Source: CAYOSF01 sp964406605 (GTDB lineage Bacteria; Chloroflexota; Dehalococcoidia; DSTF01; RBG-16-68-14). Taken from it: 64,000 nt of DNA. Of this stretch, positions 44,027 to 52,284 are shown piece after piece; the first letter of the stretch is position 1, and every line of letters begins with the position of its first letter. The notes under the pieces are model-generated. The model was not told the DNA's origin and searched no databases. It saw only the letters and a program-made list of their open reading frames with translations. Location of the stretch: NCBI GenBank assembly GCA_964406605.1, contig CAYOSF010000013.1, forward strand, positions 1 to 64,000, given 5' to 3'. The position numbers and the translations under genes were made by a program.

Positions 44027-44707
44027 ATGCGAGTACTGCTTGTCGAGGACGAGCCAGGGATCGCGGACTTCATCCGCAAGGGATTCTGCGAGCAGGGGTA
44101 CGCCGTCGACGTTGCTTCTGACGGCGAGGAGGCATTGGACTGGCCAACGGTGGTGGAGTTCGACATCATCATCCTGGACGTCATGCTGCCGGTCCGGGAC
44201 GGCATCGACGTGTGCCGGACGCTGCGCAGGCGCGGCCTGCACACCCCCATCCTTATGCTCACAGCGAAGGACGCGATCGAGGACCGGGTCCGCGGGCTCG
44301 ACAGCGGCGCCGACGACTATCTCGTCAAGCCATTTGCCTTTGCCGAGTTGCTGGCCCGGGTCCGCGCTCTGGTGCGCCGACAACAGCCGGCTTTCGGACC
44401 CGAACTCCGTGTTGGTCATCTGGTGCTTGATACGGCGACGCGCGAGGTAAGCCGAGGGAACAACGTCATTGAGCTGACAGCCAAAGAGTACGCGATCCTT
44501 GAGTATCTGATGCGCCACCCAAATCAAGTGCTCACGCGGACGATGATTGCCGAGCACGTCTGGAACTACGATTTCGACAACGCGAGCAACGTGATCGACG
44601 TCCACATCCGGAACCTCAGGCGAAAGATCGACGACCCCTTCGCGGACAAGCTCATTCACACCGTGCGCGGCGCGGGCTACCGAATCGTCAAGGCGCGGCC
44701 GGAGTAG
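44027..44707 (+). CDS. OmpR-family response regulator
   Basis: This 226-residue protein has a receiver domain (Asp8-Glu-type acidic pocket LLVEDEP, phosphoacceptor Asp51 in IIILDVMLP, Thr in LTAKD, Lys in LVKPFAF). It is followed by a winged-helix DNA-binding domain (ELTAKEYAILEYLMRHPNQVLTR through VRGAGYRIV). OmpR-type regulators bind direct repeats with an 11-bp period. Such repeats stand upstream of this gene and three downstream genes. The histidine kinase gene begins four bases after the stop. Confidence 0.93.
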   Translation: MRVLLVEDEPGIADFIRKGFCEQGYAVDVASDGEEALDWPTVVEFDIIILDVMLPVRDGIDVCRTLRRRGLHTPILMLTAKDAIEDRVRGLDSGADDYLVKPFAFAELLARVRALVRRQQPAFGPELRVGHLVLDTATREVSRGNNVIELTAKEYAILEYLMRHPNQVLTRTMIAEHVWNYDFDNASNVIDVHIRNLRRKIDDPFADKLIHTVRGAGYRIVKARPE

Positions 44708-44710
44708 CGG

Positions 44711-46117
44711 ATGAAGGCGCTGTGGTCGATCCGGCTCAGACTCACGCTTTGGTACGTGGTGCTGCTCGCCGCCATCCTTGCCGCGTTCAGCACGGGCATC
44801 TACCTGACGCTGCGCCACAATCTATCGGCCAACCTGGACGACTCGCTCCGGAATCGCGCGGGTATCCTGCTTGACATCGTCAGGTACGAAAATGACCGGC
44901 CCACATTGGAGGGTCTCGTCTCCCCCGCGGACCCGAATGTGGGAGAGCACTTCGTCCGTGTGTTTGACGCGGACGGCGCCGTCACGTTCGACAACAGCGC
45001 GCAAGCAGGTCAGCCGCCCGTGGACAGAGAGCGCATCGAGCGCGCCCTTTCCGGGAAATCGAGCACCGGCTCCCTGCATACCGACGACGACACGATGCGC
45101 GTTCTGGCCGTTCCGATCCAGCGGAGCGGAGAGATCAGCGGTGTCCTAGAGGTTGGCCTTTCGGACGAGGACATCTCCGAAACGCTACGGACGCTTCTGC
45201 TCATTCTGGCCGTGGCCTACCCAACCACCCTCGCAGTTGCCAGCCTGGGAGGGGTGTTCCTGGCGAGCCGAGCCCTGGCCCCCATCGACAGGATCACGCG
45301 GCTGGCGCGCCGCATCTCAGGCGAGGACCTGAGCCAGCGGCTCGACCTCGCGCTGCCCGCCGACGAAGTGGGCCGCTTGGCGCGCACGTTCAACGACATG
45401 ATCGGGCGGCTGGACGCGGCGTTCCGGCGCCAGCGCCAGTTCACAGCGGATGCCTCACATGAGCTGAGGACGCCGTTGACCGCGATCAAGGGTCAGGTGG
45501 AGGTGGCGCTTTCCCGGCCACGCGGAGCGGACGCCTATCGCGACATTCTGTCGGGCGTCAACGAGGAAGTCGACCGTCTGATCCGCCTCGTCGGCAGCCT
45601 GCTCACGCTGGCAAGAGCGGACGCTGGAGAGATCCCGATCGCGTGGGAATCGGTCAACCTGGGCGACCTTGTCACCAGCGCGGTCAACCAGGTGCGGCCG
45701 GCGGCGACGCGGAAAGAGATCACCATCGGTCTGGAGGAGCGAGCCGACGCCACGTTGCAGGCCGACGAGGATCTACTGCTGCAGCTACTCCTCAATCTCC
45801 TCGACAACGCCCTAAAGCATACGCCAAGCGGCGGCCAGGTAACGGTGGGGTGGGACACGGACGCTGACGCGGTCCGTTTCTGGGTTGGCGATACAGGCAT
45901 CGGCATCGCTACCGAGCACCTGGATCGTATCTTTGACCGGTTCTATCGAGTGGATAAGGGGCGTAGCCGGGCGGAAGGCGGAGTGGGACTGGGACTGAGC
46001 ATCAGCCGATGGATTGCGGAGGCGCACGGGGGCTCCATCTCCGTCGACAGCAGCCCGGGTCGCGGCGCCACGTTCACGGTCGTACTGCCCCACGCTGCCG
46101 ACCGCGCCGCTTCGTAA
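44711..46117 (+). CDS. Sensor histidine kinase
   Basis: The 468-residue membrane kinase has a transmembrane helix near 12-33, an extracytoplasmic sensor region to about 160, and a second helix near 161-186. HAMP follows at about 187-238, then HisKA with phosphoacceptor His250 (SHELRTPLTAIK), and an HATPase_c domain with LLNLLDNALKHTP, GDTGIGI and GGVGLGLSI. The sensor region has no family I recognise. It should phosphorylate the OmpR-type regulator encoded just before it. The same operon control suggests a self-tuned response. Confidence 0.92.
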   Translation: MKALWSIRLRLTLWYVVLLAAILAAFSTGIYLTLRHNLSANLDDSLRNRAGILLDIVRYENDRPTLEGLVSPADPNVGEHFVRVFDADGAVTFDNSAQAGQPPVDRERIERALSGKSSTGSLHTDDDTMRVLAVPIQRSGEISGVLEVGLSDEDISETLRTLLLILAVAYPTTLAVASLGGVFLASRALAPIDRITRLARRISGEDLSQRLDLALPADEVGRLARTFNDMIGRLDAAFRRQRQFTADASHELRTPLTAIKGQVEVALSRPRGADAYRDILSGVNEEVDRLIRLVGSLLTLARADAGEIPIAWESVNLGDLVTSAVNQVRPAATRKEITIGLEERADATLQADEDLLLQLLLNLLDNALKHTPSGGQVTVGWDTDADAVRFWVGDTGIGIATEHLDRIFDRFYRVDKGRSRAEGGVGLGLSISRWIAEAHGGSISVDSSPGRGATFTVVLPHAADRAAS

Positions 46118-46131
46118 GAAATCACCCACAT

Positions 46132-46174
46132 TTCACCCTCGATTCATCGCTGCTTCATGCCCATGCTCTAGCCT
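46132..46174 (+). promoter_or_regulatory. Triple TTCA operator and promoter of the PepSY gene
   Basis: TTCA begins at 46132, 46143 and 46154, exactly every 11 bp. A TAGCCT stretch at 46169-46174 holds the -10 position, again 12 bases from the last A of the final repeat. Three repeats may bind the regulator more tightly than the two-repeat sites. Confidence 0.7.
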
Positions 46175-46222
46175 AGGGTCAACAGGCAGAGAGCTTTGAA
46201 GGAAAGGAGGTGAAACAGAACC

Positions 46223-46750
46223 ATGAGCATAAGCAAGCGCCTGTATCTTGTGGCCGGCCTGGTTGCGGTCCTCGCCCTCGCGTTCAGCGCGGTGACCCTG
46301 ACCTCTCGCCTCACGTCGGCCCAGGGGACCGACCCGACGACCACCGTCCAGCCGTGTGATCAGCAGGACGAAGCCGCTGACGCCGCCGAAGCCGCCACTG
46401 AAGGGGCGGACAGCGACGGCATCGAGCAGGAACGCGGGCCCCAGGATGAAGCGAACGACGCCGACACGGACGACGTACAAGAGCCCCAGCTCAACGGCAC
46501 CATAGCCGTCGACGAGGCGCGCTACGAGGGGCTCAGCGAGGAGGAGGAAGCCGCTGCCCTCGCGCCCCTGGCGACGATCACGGAGGACGAGGCAATCGCG
46601 GCTGCGCAAGCCGAGGTGCCGGGCTCCGCGGATGCAGTCGAGCTAGGCAACGAGAACGGCAGCCTAGTGTACGAAGTCAAGATCGGCGGCCAGGAGGTGA
46701 AGGTCGACGCCGGCAACGGCGCGGTCCTTCTGGTTGAAGCGAACGACTAG
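46223..46750 (+). CDS. Exported acidic PepSY-domain protein
   Basis: This 175-residue protein has a signal peptide (LYLVAGLVAVLALAFSAVTL), a Glu/Asp-rich linker and a C-terminal PepSY domain: ITEDEAIAAAQAEVPGSADAVELGNENGSLVYEVKIGGQEVKVDAGNG. PepSY domains inhibit peptidases or bind small ligands in the cell envelope. The ribosome site AAGGAGGTGA is near perfect. It follows the sensor kinase, carries the triple repeat operator, and ends at a hairpin terminator. Confidence 0.82.
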   Translation: MSISKRLYLVAGLVAVLALAFSAVTLTSRLTSAQGTDPTTTVQPCDQQDEAADAAEAATEGADSDGIEQERGPQDEANDADTDDVQEPQLNGTIAVDEARYEGLSEEEEAAALAPLATITEDEAIAAAQAEVPGSADAVELGNENGSLVYEVKIGGQEVKVDAGNGAVLLVEAND

Positions 46751-46770
46751 GCGTACCTCCGGTAGCAGCA

Positions 46771-46799
46771 CTGAAGGGGCCGGTCATCGGCCCCTTCAG
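46771..46799 (+). terminator. Hairpin terminator after the PepSY gene
   Basis: A perfect 12-bp stem (CTGAAGGGGCCG at 46771-46782, complement 46788-46799) with a GTCAT loop lies 21 bp after the stop codon. The T tail is weak (CTATTCC). Confidence 0.75.
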
Positions 46800-46834
46800 C
46801 TATTCCCGCTCGAAGCCGGTCTGGCCGAGCCAAC

Positions 46835-46866
46835 TTCATCTCCTCTTCACGCGGCCGTGGCAGAAT
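46835..46866 (+). promoter_or_regulatory. TTCA operator and promoter of the lipoprotein gene
   Basis: TTCA repeats begin at 46835 and 46846, 11 bp apart, and CAGAAT at 46861-46866 occupies the -10 position. The spacing is identical to the other three sites. Confidence 0.65.
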
Positions 46867-46905
46867 TGTCGCTAATCCAGGCGCGATGAAAGGAGAGAAC
46901 TGCAC

Positions 46906-47697
46906 ATGAGATGGCAGATCGCACTTGTAGCCGCATTCCTCGCCGTGATGGTCGTGGCCTCGGCTTGTGGCGGAGGGGACGAAACGCCTTCCAATACTGC
47001 CTCGCCACAGCCGACCGCCGAACCCACCCAAAGCACCTCGTCCGGCCTGCCACAGGGCGACGAGCCTGTTGAGCTGGACCCAGCCAACTTCGTCGCGGAG
47101 ATCGACAACCCGTACTGGCCGATGAAGCCGGGCAACAGATGGGCCTACAACGAGACGGACGCCGAAGGCAACGAGCTTCGGGTAGAGATCATCGTGACAG
47201 GTGAAACCAAGAGCATCCTGGGCATCACAGCCATCGTCGTGCACGACGCGGTGACGCTGAACGGCGACGTAGTAGAAGACACGTTCGATTGGTACGCGCA
47301 GGATGCCGACGGCAACATCTGGTACCTGGGCGAGGACACCAAGGAGTTCGAGAACGGCACAGTGGTCAGCACGGCGGGGTCCTGGGAGGCAGGCGTCGAC
47401 AGGGCCCAGCCGGGTATCCTGGTGCCCGCCAAACCGGAGGTCGGCATGACGTACCGCCAGGAGTACTACGCCGGTGAGGCCGAGGACAACGGCAGGGTGC
47501 TCGCCCTCAGCGAGCACGTGGATGTGCCCTACGGCTCATTCGACGGCTGCCTCCAGACCGAAGACACGACACCGCTGGAGCCGGACCTGCTTGAGCACAA
47601 GTACTACTGTCGCGGCGTTGGCCCGGTGCTGGCCGTTGACGTGGCGTCCGGTGTGGGCCGCGAGGAGCTCGTCACGTTCGAGGAGGCCGCACAATAG
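46906..47697 (+). CDS. Surface lipoprotein of unknown function
   Basis: The 263-residue protein has a lipoprotein signal ending VVASACGGG, followed by a Thr/Pro/Ser linker. Its mature domain contains NPYWPMKPGNRWAYNE, DTFDWYAQDADGNIWYLGEDTKEF, GMTYRQEYYAGEAEDNGRV and KYYCRGVGPVLAVD. I do not recognise an enzyme family; the fold looks beta-rich, and related proteins are usually annotated as hypothetical. A GGAGAG ribosome site is present. It is controlled by one of the four repeat operators, so its role is tied to whatever the two-component system senses. Confidence 0.75.
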   Translation: MRWQIALVAAFLAVMVVASACGGGDETPSNTASPQPTAEPTQSTSSGLPQGDEPVELDPANFVAEIDNPYWPMKPGNRWAYNETDAEGNELRVEIIVTGETKSILGITAIVVHDAVTLNGDVVEDTFDWYAQDADGNIWYLGEDTKEFENGTVVSTAGSWEAGVDRAQPGILVPAKPEVGMTYRQEYYAGEAEDNGRVLALSEHVDVPYGSFDGCLQTEDTTPLEPDLLEHKYYCRGVGPVLAVDVASGVGREELVTFEEAAQ

Positions 47698-47842
47698 CGG
47701 AAGGAACCGTCGCCAACCACAGCGGCCGGAGGCCGGCCAACGAGGACAGAATGCGGGGCCTGCTGCCCCAGTTCTTGCTTGGCCAAGGAAGAGCCAGACG
47801 ACGGGCGGAGTCTCGTCGAATTCTTCACCTTCGACCGGCGAA

Positions 47843-47885
47843 TTCATCCGCGATTCATGGTGGATTCATCTCGCCGCAGCAAACT
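47843..47885 (+). promoter_or_regulatory. Triple TTCA operator and promoter of the small membrane protein gene
   Basis: TTCA begins at 47843, 47854 and 47865, each 11 bp apart. CAAACT at 47880-47885 lies at the same -10 distance as in the other sites. A further TTCA at 47824 is out of step (19 bp). Confidence 0.65.
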
Positions 47886-47921
47886 GGGGCTTACGACATC
47901 TGAAGCAGAGGAGGAAGACCA

Positions 47922-48266
47922 ATGTCAGCCGGACACAGAAAGATGTGGGTGATTGTCGGCGCAATGGTCGCCCTCGCGGTCGTCGGCGGCGGTGCCGGCC
48001 TTGCCATCGCAGTAGGCGCTGGCGGTGACGACCAGCCCATCACCGGCGCCGCCCTCGACGAGTGCACTGCGGCCGCGCTGGCGGAGCACCCGGGCGGCAC
48101 GGTCACCGAAACCGAAGTCGGCGATGACGGCGCCGCCTACGGCGTGGAGATCCACCTGGACGATGGCAGCCACGTCGACGTCAACCTCGATGAGGGCTGC
48201 CGCGTCATTGGCCAAGAGGCCGACGACGACGGCCCCAACGACCAGAACAGGCCCAACGACGACTGA
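47922..48266 (+). CDS. Small membrane-anchored PepSY-like protein
   Basis: This 114-residue protein has one N-terminal membrane segment (MWVIVGAMVALAVVGGGAGLAIAVGAG) and a PepSY-like region: DECTAAALAEHPGGTVTETEVGDDGAAYGVEIHLDDGSHVDVNLDEG. An acidic Asn/Asp tail follows. It resembles the 46223 product in domain type but is shorter. The ribosome site GAGGAGG is good. It is the last of the three target genes of the two-component system and is followed by a hairpin. Confidence 0.78.
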   Translation: MSAGHRKMWVIVGAMVALAVVGGGAGLAIAVGAGGDDQPITGAALDECTAAALAEHPGGTVTETEVGDDGAAYGVEIHLDDGSHVDVNLDEGCRVIGQEADDDGPNDQNRPNDD

Positions 48267-48344
48267 TCCCCGGCGCGGCCGCGGACGAGTAGGTGACCTG
48301 CCGCCTCCCTGAGATCGTCAGCGCCCCCGCGCCGACAACTGCGA

Positions 48345-48376
48345 GCATACGACCCAGGGCAATCTGGGTCGTATGC
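48345..48376. terminator. Hairpin between the PepSY-like gene and feoA
   Basis: A perfect 13-bp stem (GCATACGACCCAG at 48345-48357, complement 48364-48376) with a 6-base loop lies between converging transcripts. There is no T run, so it may act as an attenuating barrier for both. Confidence 0.7.
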
Positions 48377-48524
48377 ATATGGCGGCGGGGGCCCCCGTCC
48401 CATCGGCCGCGCGGACTAACGAGGGTCTCCATGGGGACGACGGCGCTCCGCAGGCACATCTGTCCCTGCCACGGGCAAACGAAACGGAATGGCTGGAGGA
48501 TCGGAGGAGCCCGCCGGACGAAGG

Positions 48525-48914
48525 TCAGCTCGAGCCACCCGTGTCGCCGCCTCCTCGCCTGCGACGGCGGCGACGCCGGCGCGAACGGAAGGGCATCCTC
48601 CGTGCCAGGTTCCAGCCGAACCGGCCATGACGGCGTTCTGGCCGTGAGCGGCCATCAGGCCCCTGGCAAACCGACTGGTCGGGCTGCACGAAGATCTGCC
48701 GGGCGATATCGGAGTCTATCGCCACCTCCGTCTCGCCCACCTTCACCACTGCGGCCAGCCGGCGTTGGAGAAGACGCAGCACCACGCCCGGAACGATGCC
48801 AAGGCTGCTCAGGTGTTCCAGCCGGCGTCCGTCGTCAGTGCGGATGTAGGCTACGCGCCCCTTGTGTCCCGCACCTAGCTCACTCAGCGGCCGGGCGTCG
48901 TCTCCCCCCATCAC
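48525..48914 (-). CDS. feoA: FeoA-domain protein
   Basis: The 129-residue protein has an SH3-like FeoA fold (LSELGAGHKGRVAYIR, LEHLSSLGIVPGVVLRLLQ, VVKVGETEVAIDSDIARQIFV). It then continues in an unusually basic tail with nine consecutive Arg. Plain FeoA proteins are about 75-85 residues, so the tail is an extra. Its ATG overlaps the stop of the Cys-rich gene (ATGA). It supports FeoB-mediated ferrous-iron uptake at the inner membrane. Confidence 0.82.
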   Translation of the reverse strand: MMGGDDARPLSELGAGHKGRVAYIRTDDGRRLEHLSSLGIVPGVVLRLLQRRLAAVVKVGETEVAIDSDIARQIFVQPDQSVCQGPDGRSRPERRHGRFGWNLARRMPFRSRRRRRRRRRGGGDTGGSS

Positions 48915-49120
48915 GACGCCTCCTCAGGGCGCCGCGTCCGCCTCCGGACGGCGTCGCCCGCCTTCCGAGCGAGGCGGACGATGACGCTCCGGGTTTCGTC
49001 CGGTACGCCATAGCCGCAGCGCGGACAGCACATTACGTTGCACCCTCCCACGAGCGGACACGACGCGCTGCAACCCACGTCTTCCTTCGTGAACTCGTAG
49101 CCGCAGAGTGCGCACTGCAT
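48911..49120 (-). CDS. Cys-rich small protein of the feo operon
   Basis: The 69-residue protein has nine cysteines in CALC, CSASC, GGCNVMCC and PRCG arrangements, suggesting a zinc ribbon or Fe-S/iron-binding site. A basic C-terminus follows (RRRTRRPEEAS). It lies between feoB and feoA with a four-base gap on one side and a four-base overlap on the other. It is therefore a feo operon member, perhaps taking the place of FeoC. No experimental role is known to me. Confidence 0.72.
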   Translation of the reverse strand: MQCALCGYEFTKEDVGCSASCPLVGGCNVMCCPRCGYGVPDETRSVIVRLARKAGDAVRRRTRRPEEAS

Positions 49121-49124
49121 CGTG

Positions 49125-51104
49125 CTAGAGCCCCACGTCCAGCGCTCGCATCGTCAGGTTCAGTGCGCCGCCCACCAGGAACGCCAGCGGAATGATGAAG
49201 GCGACCATCGACACCGCCGTGCGGACGCCGAATTCCTTGACGATGACCAGGAAGTTGGCGATGCACGGCATGAACAGTGTGATGACGACCAAGCTCACCA
49301 CCGTCTGCAAGGCATCCAGTTGGCCGCTCCGCGACAGGTCATACAGACCGGCGGCGCCGAAGTCGCGACGCAGGAACCCCATGAGAAACGTCTGCGAGGC
49401 ATCGCCGGGCAGGCCCAGCATGCCCTCCACGATGGGAGACGCCGCCCTCTCGATCCCACCGAGAGCGCCGGTCCGGTCGAGGACGAAGAGGAATGCGGTG
49501 CCGATCACGAAGAGGGGAAGCACCTCCTTGACGTACCACTCCATGCGAGCCACCGTCTTCATGAGCACGTTGGAGAGCCGGGGCAGCCGGAGCGGCGGCA
49601 ACTCCTGGATGAAGTCGGAACCCCGCCCAGGCAGCACGCGGGAAGCCAGGTAGCCGACGGCGAACAGCGTCGCCACCACCACACCCGCCCACAGCATTAC
49701 CGCGACCGCGCCCAGTCCGCCGATGATACCCAGAATCACGCCCAGTTGGGCGGAGCACGGCACGGCCAGTGCCAGCAGAAGCGTGACCTGGAGCCGTTCC
49801 TTGCGCGTATCGAGGATGCGCGTCGTCATCGTGGCCATCGTGTCGCATCCCAGACCCAGGATCATCGGGAGAACGGCCTTGCCGTTGAGGCCCATCGCCT
49901 TGAAGGGACGGTTGACCATCACCGCCAGGCGCGGCAGATAGCCGGTGTCCTCCAGCAGGCTGAACGCCAGGAAGAACGTCCCGACGATGGGAAGGACGAT
50001 GGCCAGACCGTAAGAAAGCGCCATGGTGATCTGTCCGTACTCGCCGACGAGGAAGTCTCTGACGATGGGGACAGGGATCCAGGCAACGGCGTCGGTGGCC
50101 CAGCGGTTGATGTACTCTCCGAAGACGACGCCCTCCAGGAAATTGACCAACGTGCCCGCCCCGAACTCCCCGACGAACTTGTAGAGCAGATAGAGCACGG
50201 CGAAGAGCACCGGCAGGCCCCAGATGGGATGGATCGTCAGGCGTCCCAGGATGGCCGCCACGGGCTCGCGCGTGACTTCTCGGTGCGAGTAGACAGCCGC
50301 CTCGATTTCGCGCGCCGCCTCGAGGCGCCGGCGATTGATGACGTAGCCCACGGGTTCTCCATAGCGGGCCTGCAGCTCCTCCCGAACCGCTTCTACGCAC
50401 TCGGTCAATCCCGGCGAAGCGTCTTCCAGCACCCCGTCCTGTCCGGAGAGAAGCATGACGGCCAGAGAGCGCGGCGCGCGCACACCCGACGGAAGAAGGG
50501 CTATGACCTGCCGGATTCCTTCCTCGATGTCTTCGGCGTAGGTGATCAAGAACCGCGACGGCTGGAGAGGCCCTTCGAGGCTCTCGCTCAGGACATCGAC
50601 TCCCACGCCTCGAATGGCGACGGTGCGATGCACAGGGACGCCCAGCGTTTCGGACAGAAGGTCAACGTTAGTCTCGATGCCGCGGGCCCGGGCTTCGTCA
50701 TCCATGTTCAGGGTAAGGACGAAGGGAACCTCCAGCTCGGCAAGCTGCGACGCAAGGACGAGCGCGCGCCTGAGGTTCTTGGCGTCCGCGACGAGCACGA
50801 CGGACCCGGGGCGCTCTTTTGTGAGGATGCTGCGCGTCACCCGTTCGCACTCCCCCGGGGCGAGCAGGCTGTTCACGCCGGGCGTGTCGATGACGACGCG
50901 CCGGTGCCCGTCGATGCCGGCGACGGCACGCGTCACCTCGACCGTGGTCCCGGGGTAGTTGGATACGGTGACGTAGCGGTTGGCCAGCCGACCGAAGAGG
51001 ACCGACTTGCCCACGTTCGGGTTCCCCACGAGGACAATAGGACCGTCCTCGGGATCCCTCTCCTGCTGTGCAGCCGATGCAACCTTAGTGCCGTGACAGT
51101 CCAT
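49125..51104 (-). CDS. feoB: Ferrous iron transporter FeoB
   Basis: This 659-residue protein begins with a GTPase domain: G1 GNPNVGKS, YPGTTVEV, G3 DTPG and NMDD at G4. It continues with the FeoB membrane domain, including the two Gate regions (VPCSAQLG, GLGCDTMATMTTRI, MPCIANF) and about ten membrane segments. It imports Fe2+ across the cytoplasmic membrane. It is shorter than the E. coli protein and lacks its C-terminal extension. It is the first gene of the feoB / Cys-rich / feoA operon, with an AT-rich promoter region just upstream. Confidence 0.95.
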   Translation of the reverse strand: MDCHGTKVASAAQQERDPEDGPIVLVGNPNVGKSVLFGRLANRYVTVSNYPGTTVEVTRAVAGIDGHRRVVIDTPGVNSLLAPGECERVTRSILTKERPGSVVLVADAKNLRRALVLASQLAELEVPFVLTLNMDDEARARGIETNVDLLSETLGVPVHRTVAIRGVGVDVLSESLEGPLQPSRFLITYAEDIEEGIRQVIALLPSGVRAPRSLAVMLLSGQDGVLEDASPGLTECVEAVREELQARYGEPVGYVINRRRLEAAREIEAAVYSHREVTREPVAAILGRLTIHPIWGLPVLFAVLYLLYKFVGEFGAGTLVNFLEGVVFGEYINRWATDAVAWIPVPIVRDFLVGEYGQITMALSYGLAIVLPIVGTFFLAFSLLEDTGYLPRLAVMVNRPFKAMGLNGKAVLPMILGLGCDTMATMTTRILDTRKERLQVTLLLALAVPCSAQLGVILGIIGGLGAVAVMLWAGVVVATLFAVGYLASRVLPGRGSDFIQELPPLRLPRLSNVLMKTVARMEWYVKEVLPLFVIGTAFLFVLDRTGALGGIERAASPIVEGMLGLPGDASQTFLMGFLRRDFGAAGLYDLSRSGQLDALQTVVSLVVITLFMPCIANFLVIVKEFGVRTAVSMVAFIIPLAFLVGGALNLTMRALDVGL

Positions 51105-51144
51105 GACTTAGGGCACCCACTACCAGGTGATAAGCCTCTACTTG

Positions 51145-51170
51145 ATATTATCGTTAGTTTGTACTAATAT
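51145..51170 (-). promoter_or_regulatory. AT-rich inverted repeats upstream of feoB, candidate metal-regulator operator
   Basis: Two inverted repeats lie in a conspicuously AT-rich stretch 41-66 bp before feoB: TTAGT-N4-ACTAA (51154-51167) and ATATTA...TAATAT (51145-51150 with 51165-51170). The first resembles half-sites used by DtxR/IdeR-type iron repressors. The assignment to a particular regulator is a guess. Confidence 0.45.
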
Positions 51171-51341
51171 GTCTAGGGCCAAGTAGCCCCCAATATCCCC
51201 TGTCAAACAGAATCCCGAACCGGAGTGCGCGGCGCAGGCGGCGGCTAGGTGCGCCGCGATGGTCTCACCAGCGCAGGAAATGATGTCCGCGTAGCCGTCC
51301 GGGCCGCCGGGCGCAAGGCCGGGACTCTCGTGAAGGTGGCG

Positions 51342-52100
51342 CTATCCCTCGTGCGGATAGACCAGCAGCTCGCTGCCGTACGTCGGGTCGGGGCCCAGCT
51401 CCGCCATCGTTCGTGCCACCGCCTCTCGCACTGAGAGCCCATCAGCGTAGATGTGCTGCAGGAGGCGTTCACTCGCGGCGTCCGTATGGGTGGCGGAGAC
51501 GGCATCGCTCCAGCTCACGTACACCCCGGCGCCCCTGTCGATGAACGCCTGGGCCGTCCGCTCGGACAGAAGTCCCTCGCAGCCCATCATGATGATCGTC
51601 GTGCCGTCGAACCTGCCCAGCATGCTCTCGTCGATGAAGTCGGCCGGTATCCCAAAGTAGGGCTCGCCGCCTTCGTAATACCGGGCGATGGTCAGCCGCT
51701 TCTCCTCCTGCAGGTACTTTCGCCCGTCGAAGGGCTCGGTGGTGAACAGGACCACCTCGTCTATCTCCTGGCCCTCCCAGTAGGTCAGCAGTCTGTCGGC
51801 ATGCGACCGCAACACAATCACCTTGTAGCCGTGCGTGGGAAGACGCCGGTAGAAGTCGACGGTGACCTCCTCGCCCGGGAAGTAGTCCACAGCATATCCG
51901 GCCTCCTCCAAAGTCGCTGTGGCCTCCTCGGCGAAGTTGGGGTTCGGGAAGGTCACGCTGAGCTGGTCAACGATCGCCGCCTTGGGGCGCCCACCGGATC
52001 CGTCCCACAGGAAGAGAAGGGCAGCGGCGACGGATGCCAGCAAGACGACGGTGACAATCGCGGTCAGCGCTGAGGCCTTTCTCCTCCCACTACCTGGCAT
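51342..52100 (-). CDS. Membrane-anchored protein with possible caspase-fold (CHAT-like) domain
   Basis: The start ATG 52100 has a GAGGTGG site; ATG 52139 is also in frame. The 252-residue product has one N-terminal membrane helix (ALTAIVTVVLLASVAAALLFLW). Its extracytoplasmic domain has VIVLRSHADR and TTIIMMGCEGLLSERTAQAF, followed by IDRGAGVYVSWSDAVSATHT, ERLLQHIYADGLSVREAV. The His and Cys positions and the AFxxxGAxxV...VxxxxT..L pattern resemble CHAT/caspase-like clan CD proteins. This is pattern reasoning; a plain hypothetical protein is the alternative. Confidence 0.6.
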   Translation of the reverse strand: MPGSGRRKASALTAIVTVVLLASVAAALLFLWDGSGGRPKAAIVDQLSVTFPNPNFAEEATATLEEAGYAVDYFPGEEVTVDFYRRLPTHGYKVIVLRSHADRLLTYWEGQEIDEVVLFTTEPFDGRKYLQEEKRLTIARYYEGGEPYFGIPADFIDESMLGRFDGTTIIMMGCEGLLSERTAQAFIDRGAGVYVSWSDAVSATHTDAASERLLQHIYADGLSVREAVARTMAELGPDPTYGSELLVYPHEG

Positions 52101-52270
52101 GCTGATCGGCCACCTCAGGACGTGCTTCCCACTTTCCACCTCCGGTGTCGCTGTCAGTATATCCGCCTCGCGTCAACGCCCCTTCCAGACCGGACATTCC
52201 GGGACGGAGCGAGCGCTTCGGTCCGCCGCGGGCACGGCTGCCGGGCGGCGCGGCTCCGGCACCCCTCTGC

Positions 52271-52276
52271 TACAAT
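52271..52276 (+). promoter_or_regulatory. Candidate -10 element, near-leaderless start
   Basis: TACAAT is eight bases before ATG 52285, so the expected transcript start is at or within two bases of the start codon. No ribosome site precedes the gene. This parallels the promoter at 221-226. Confidence 0.5.
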
Positions 52277-52284
52277 CCTCCCGT

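Noticed and set aside
49122..51167. 681-codon plus-strand ORF
   Set aside because: It lies opposite feoB; the translation is rich in His/Asp/Gln shadow codons without a fold, while FeoB motifs are intact.
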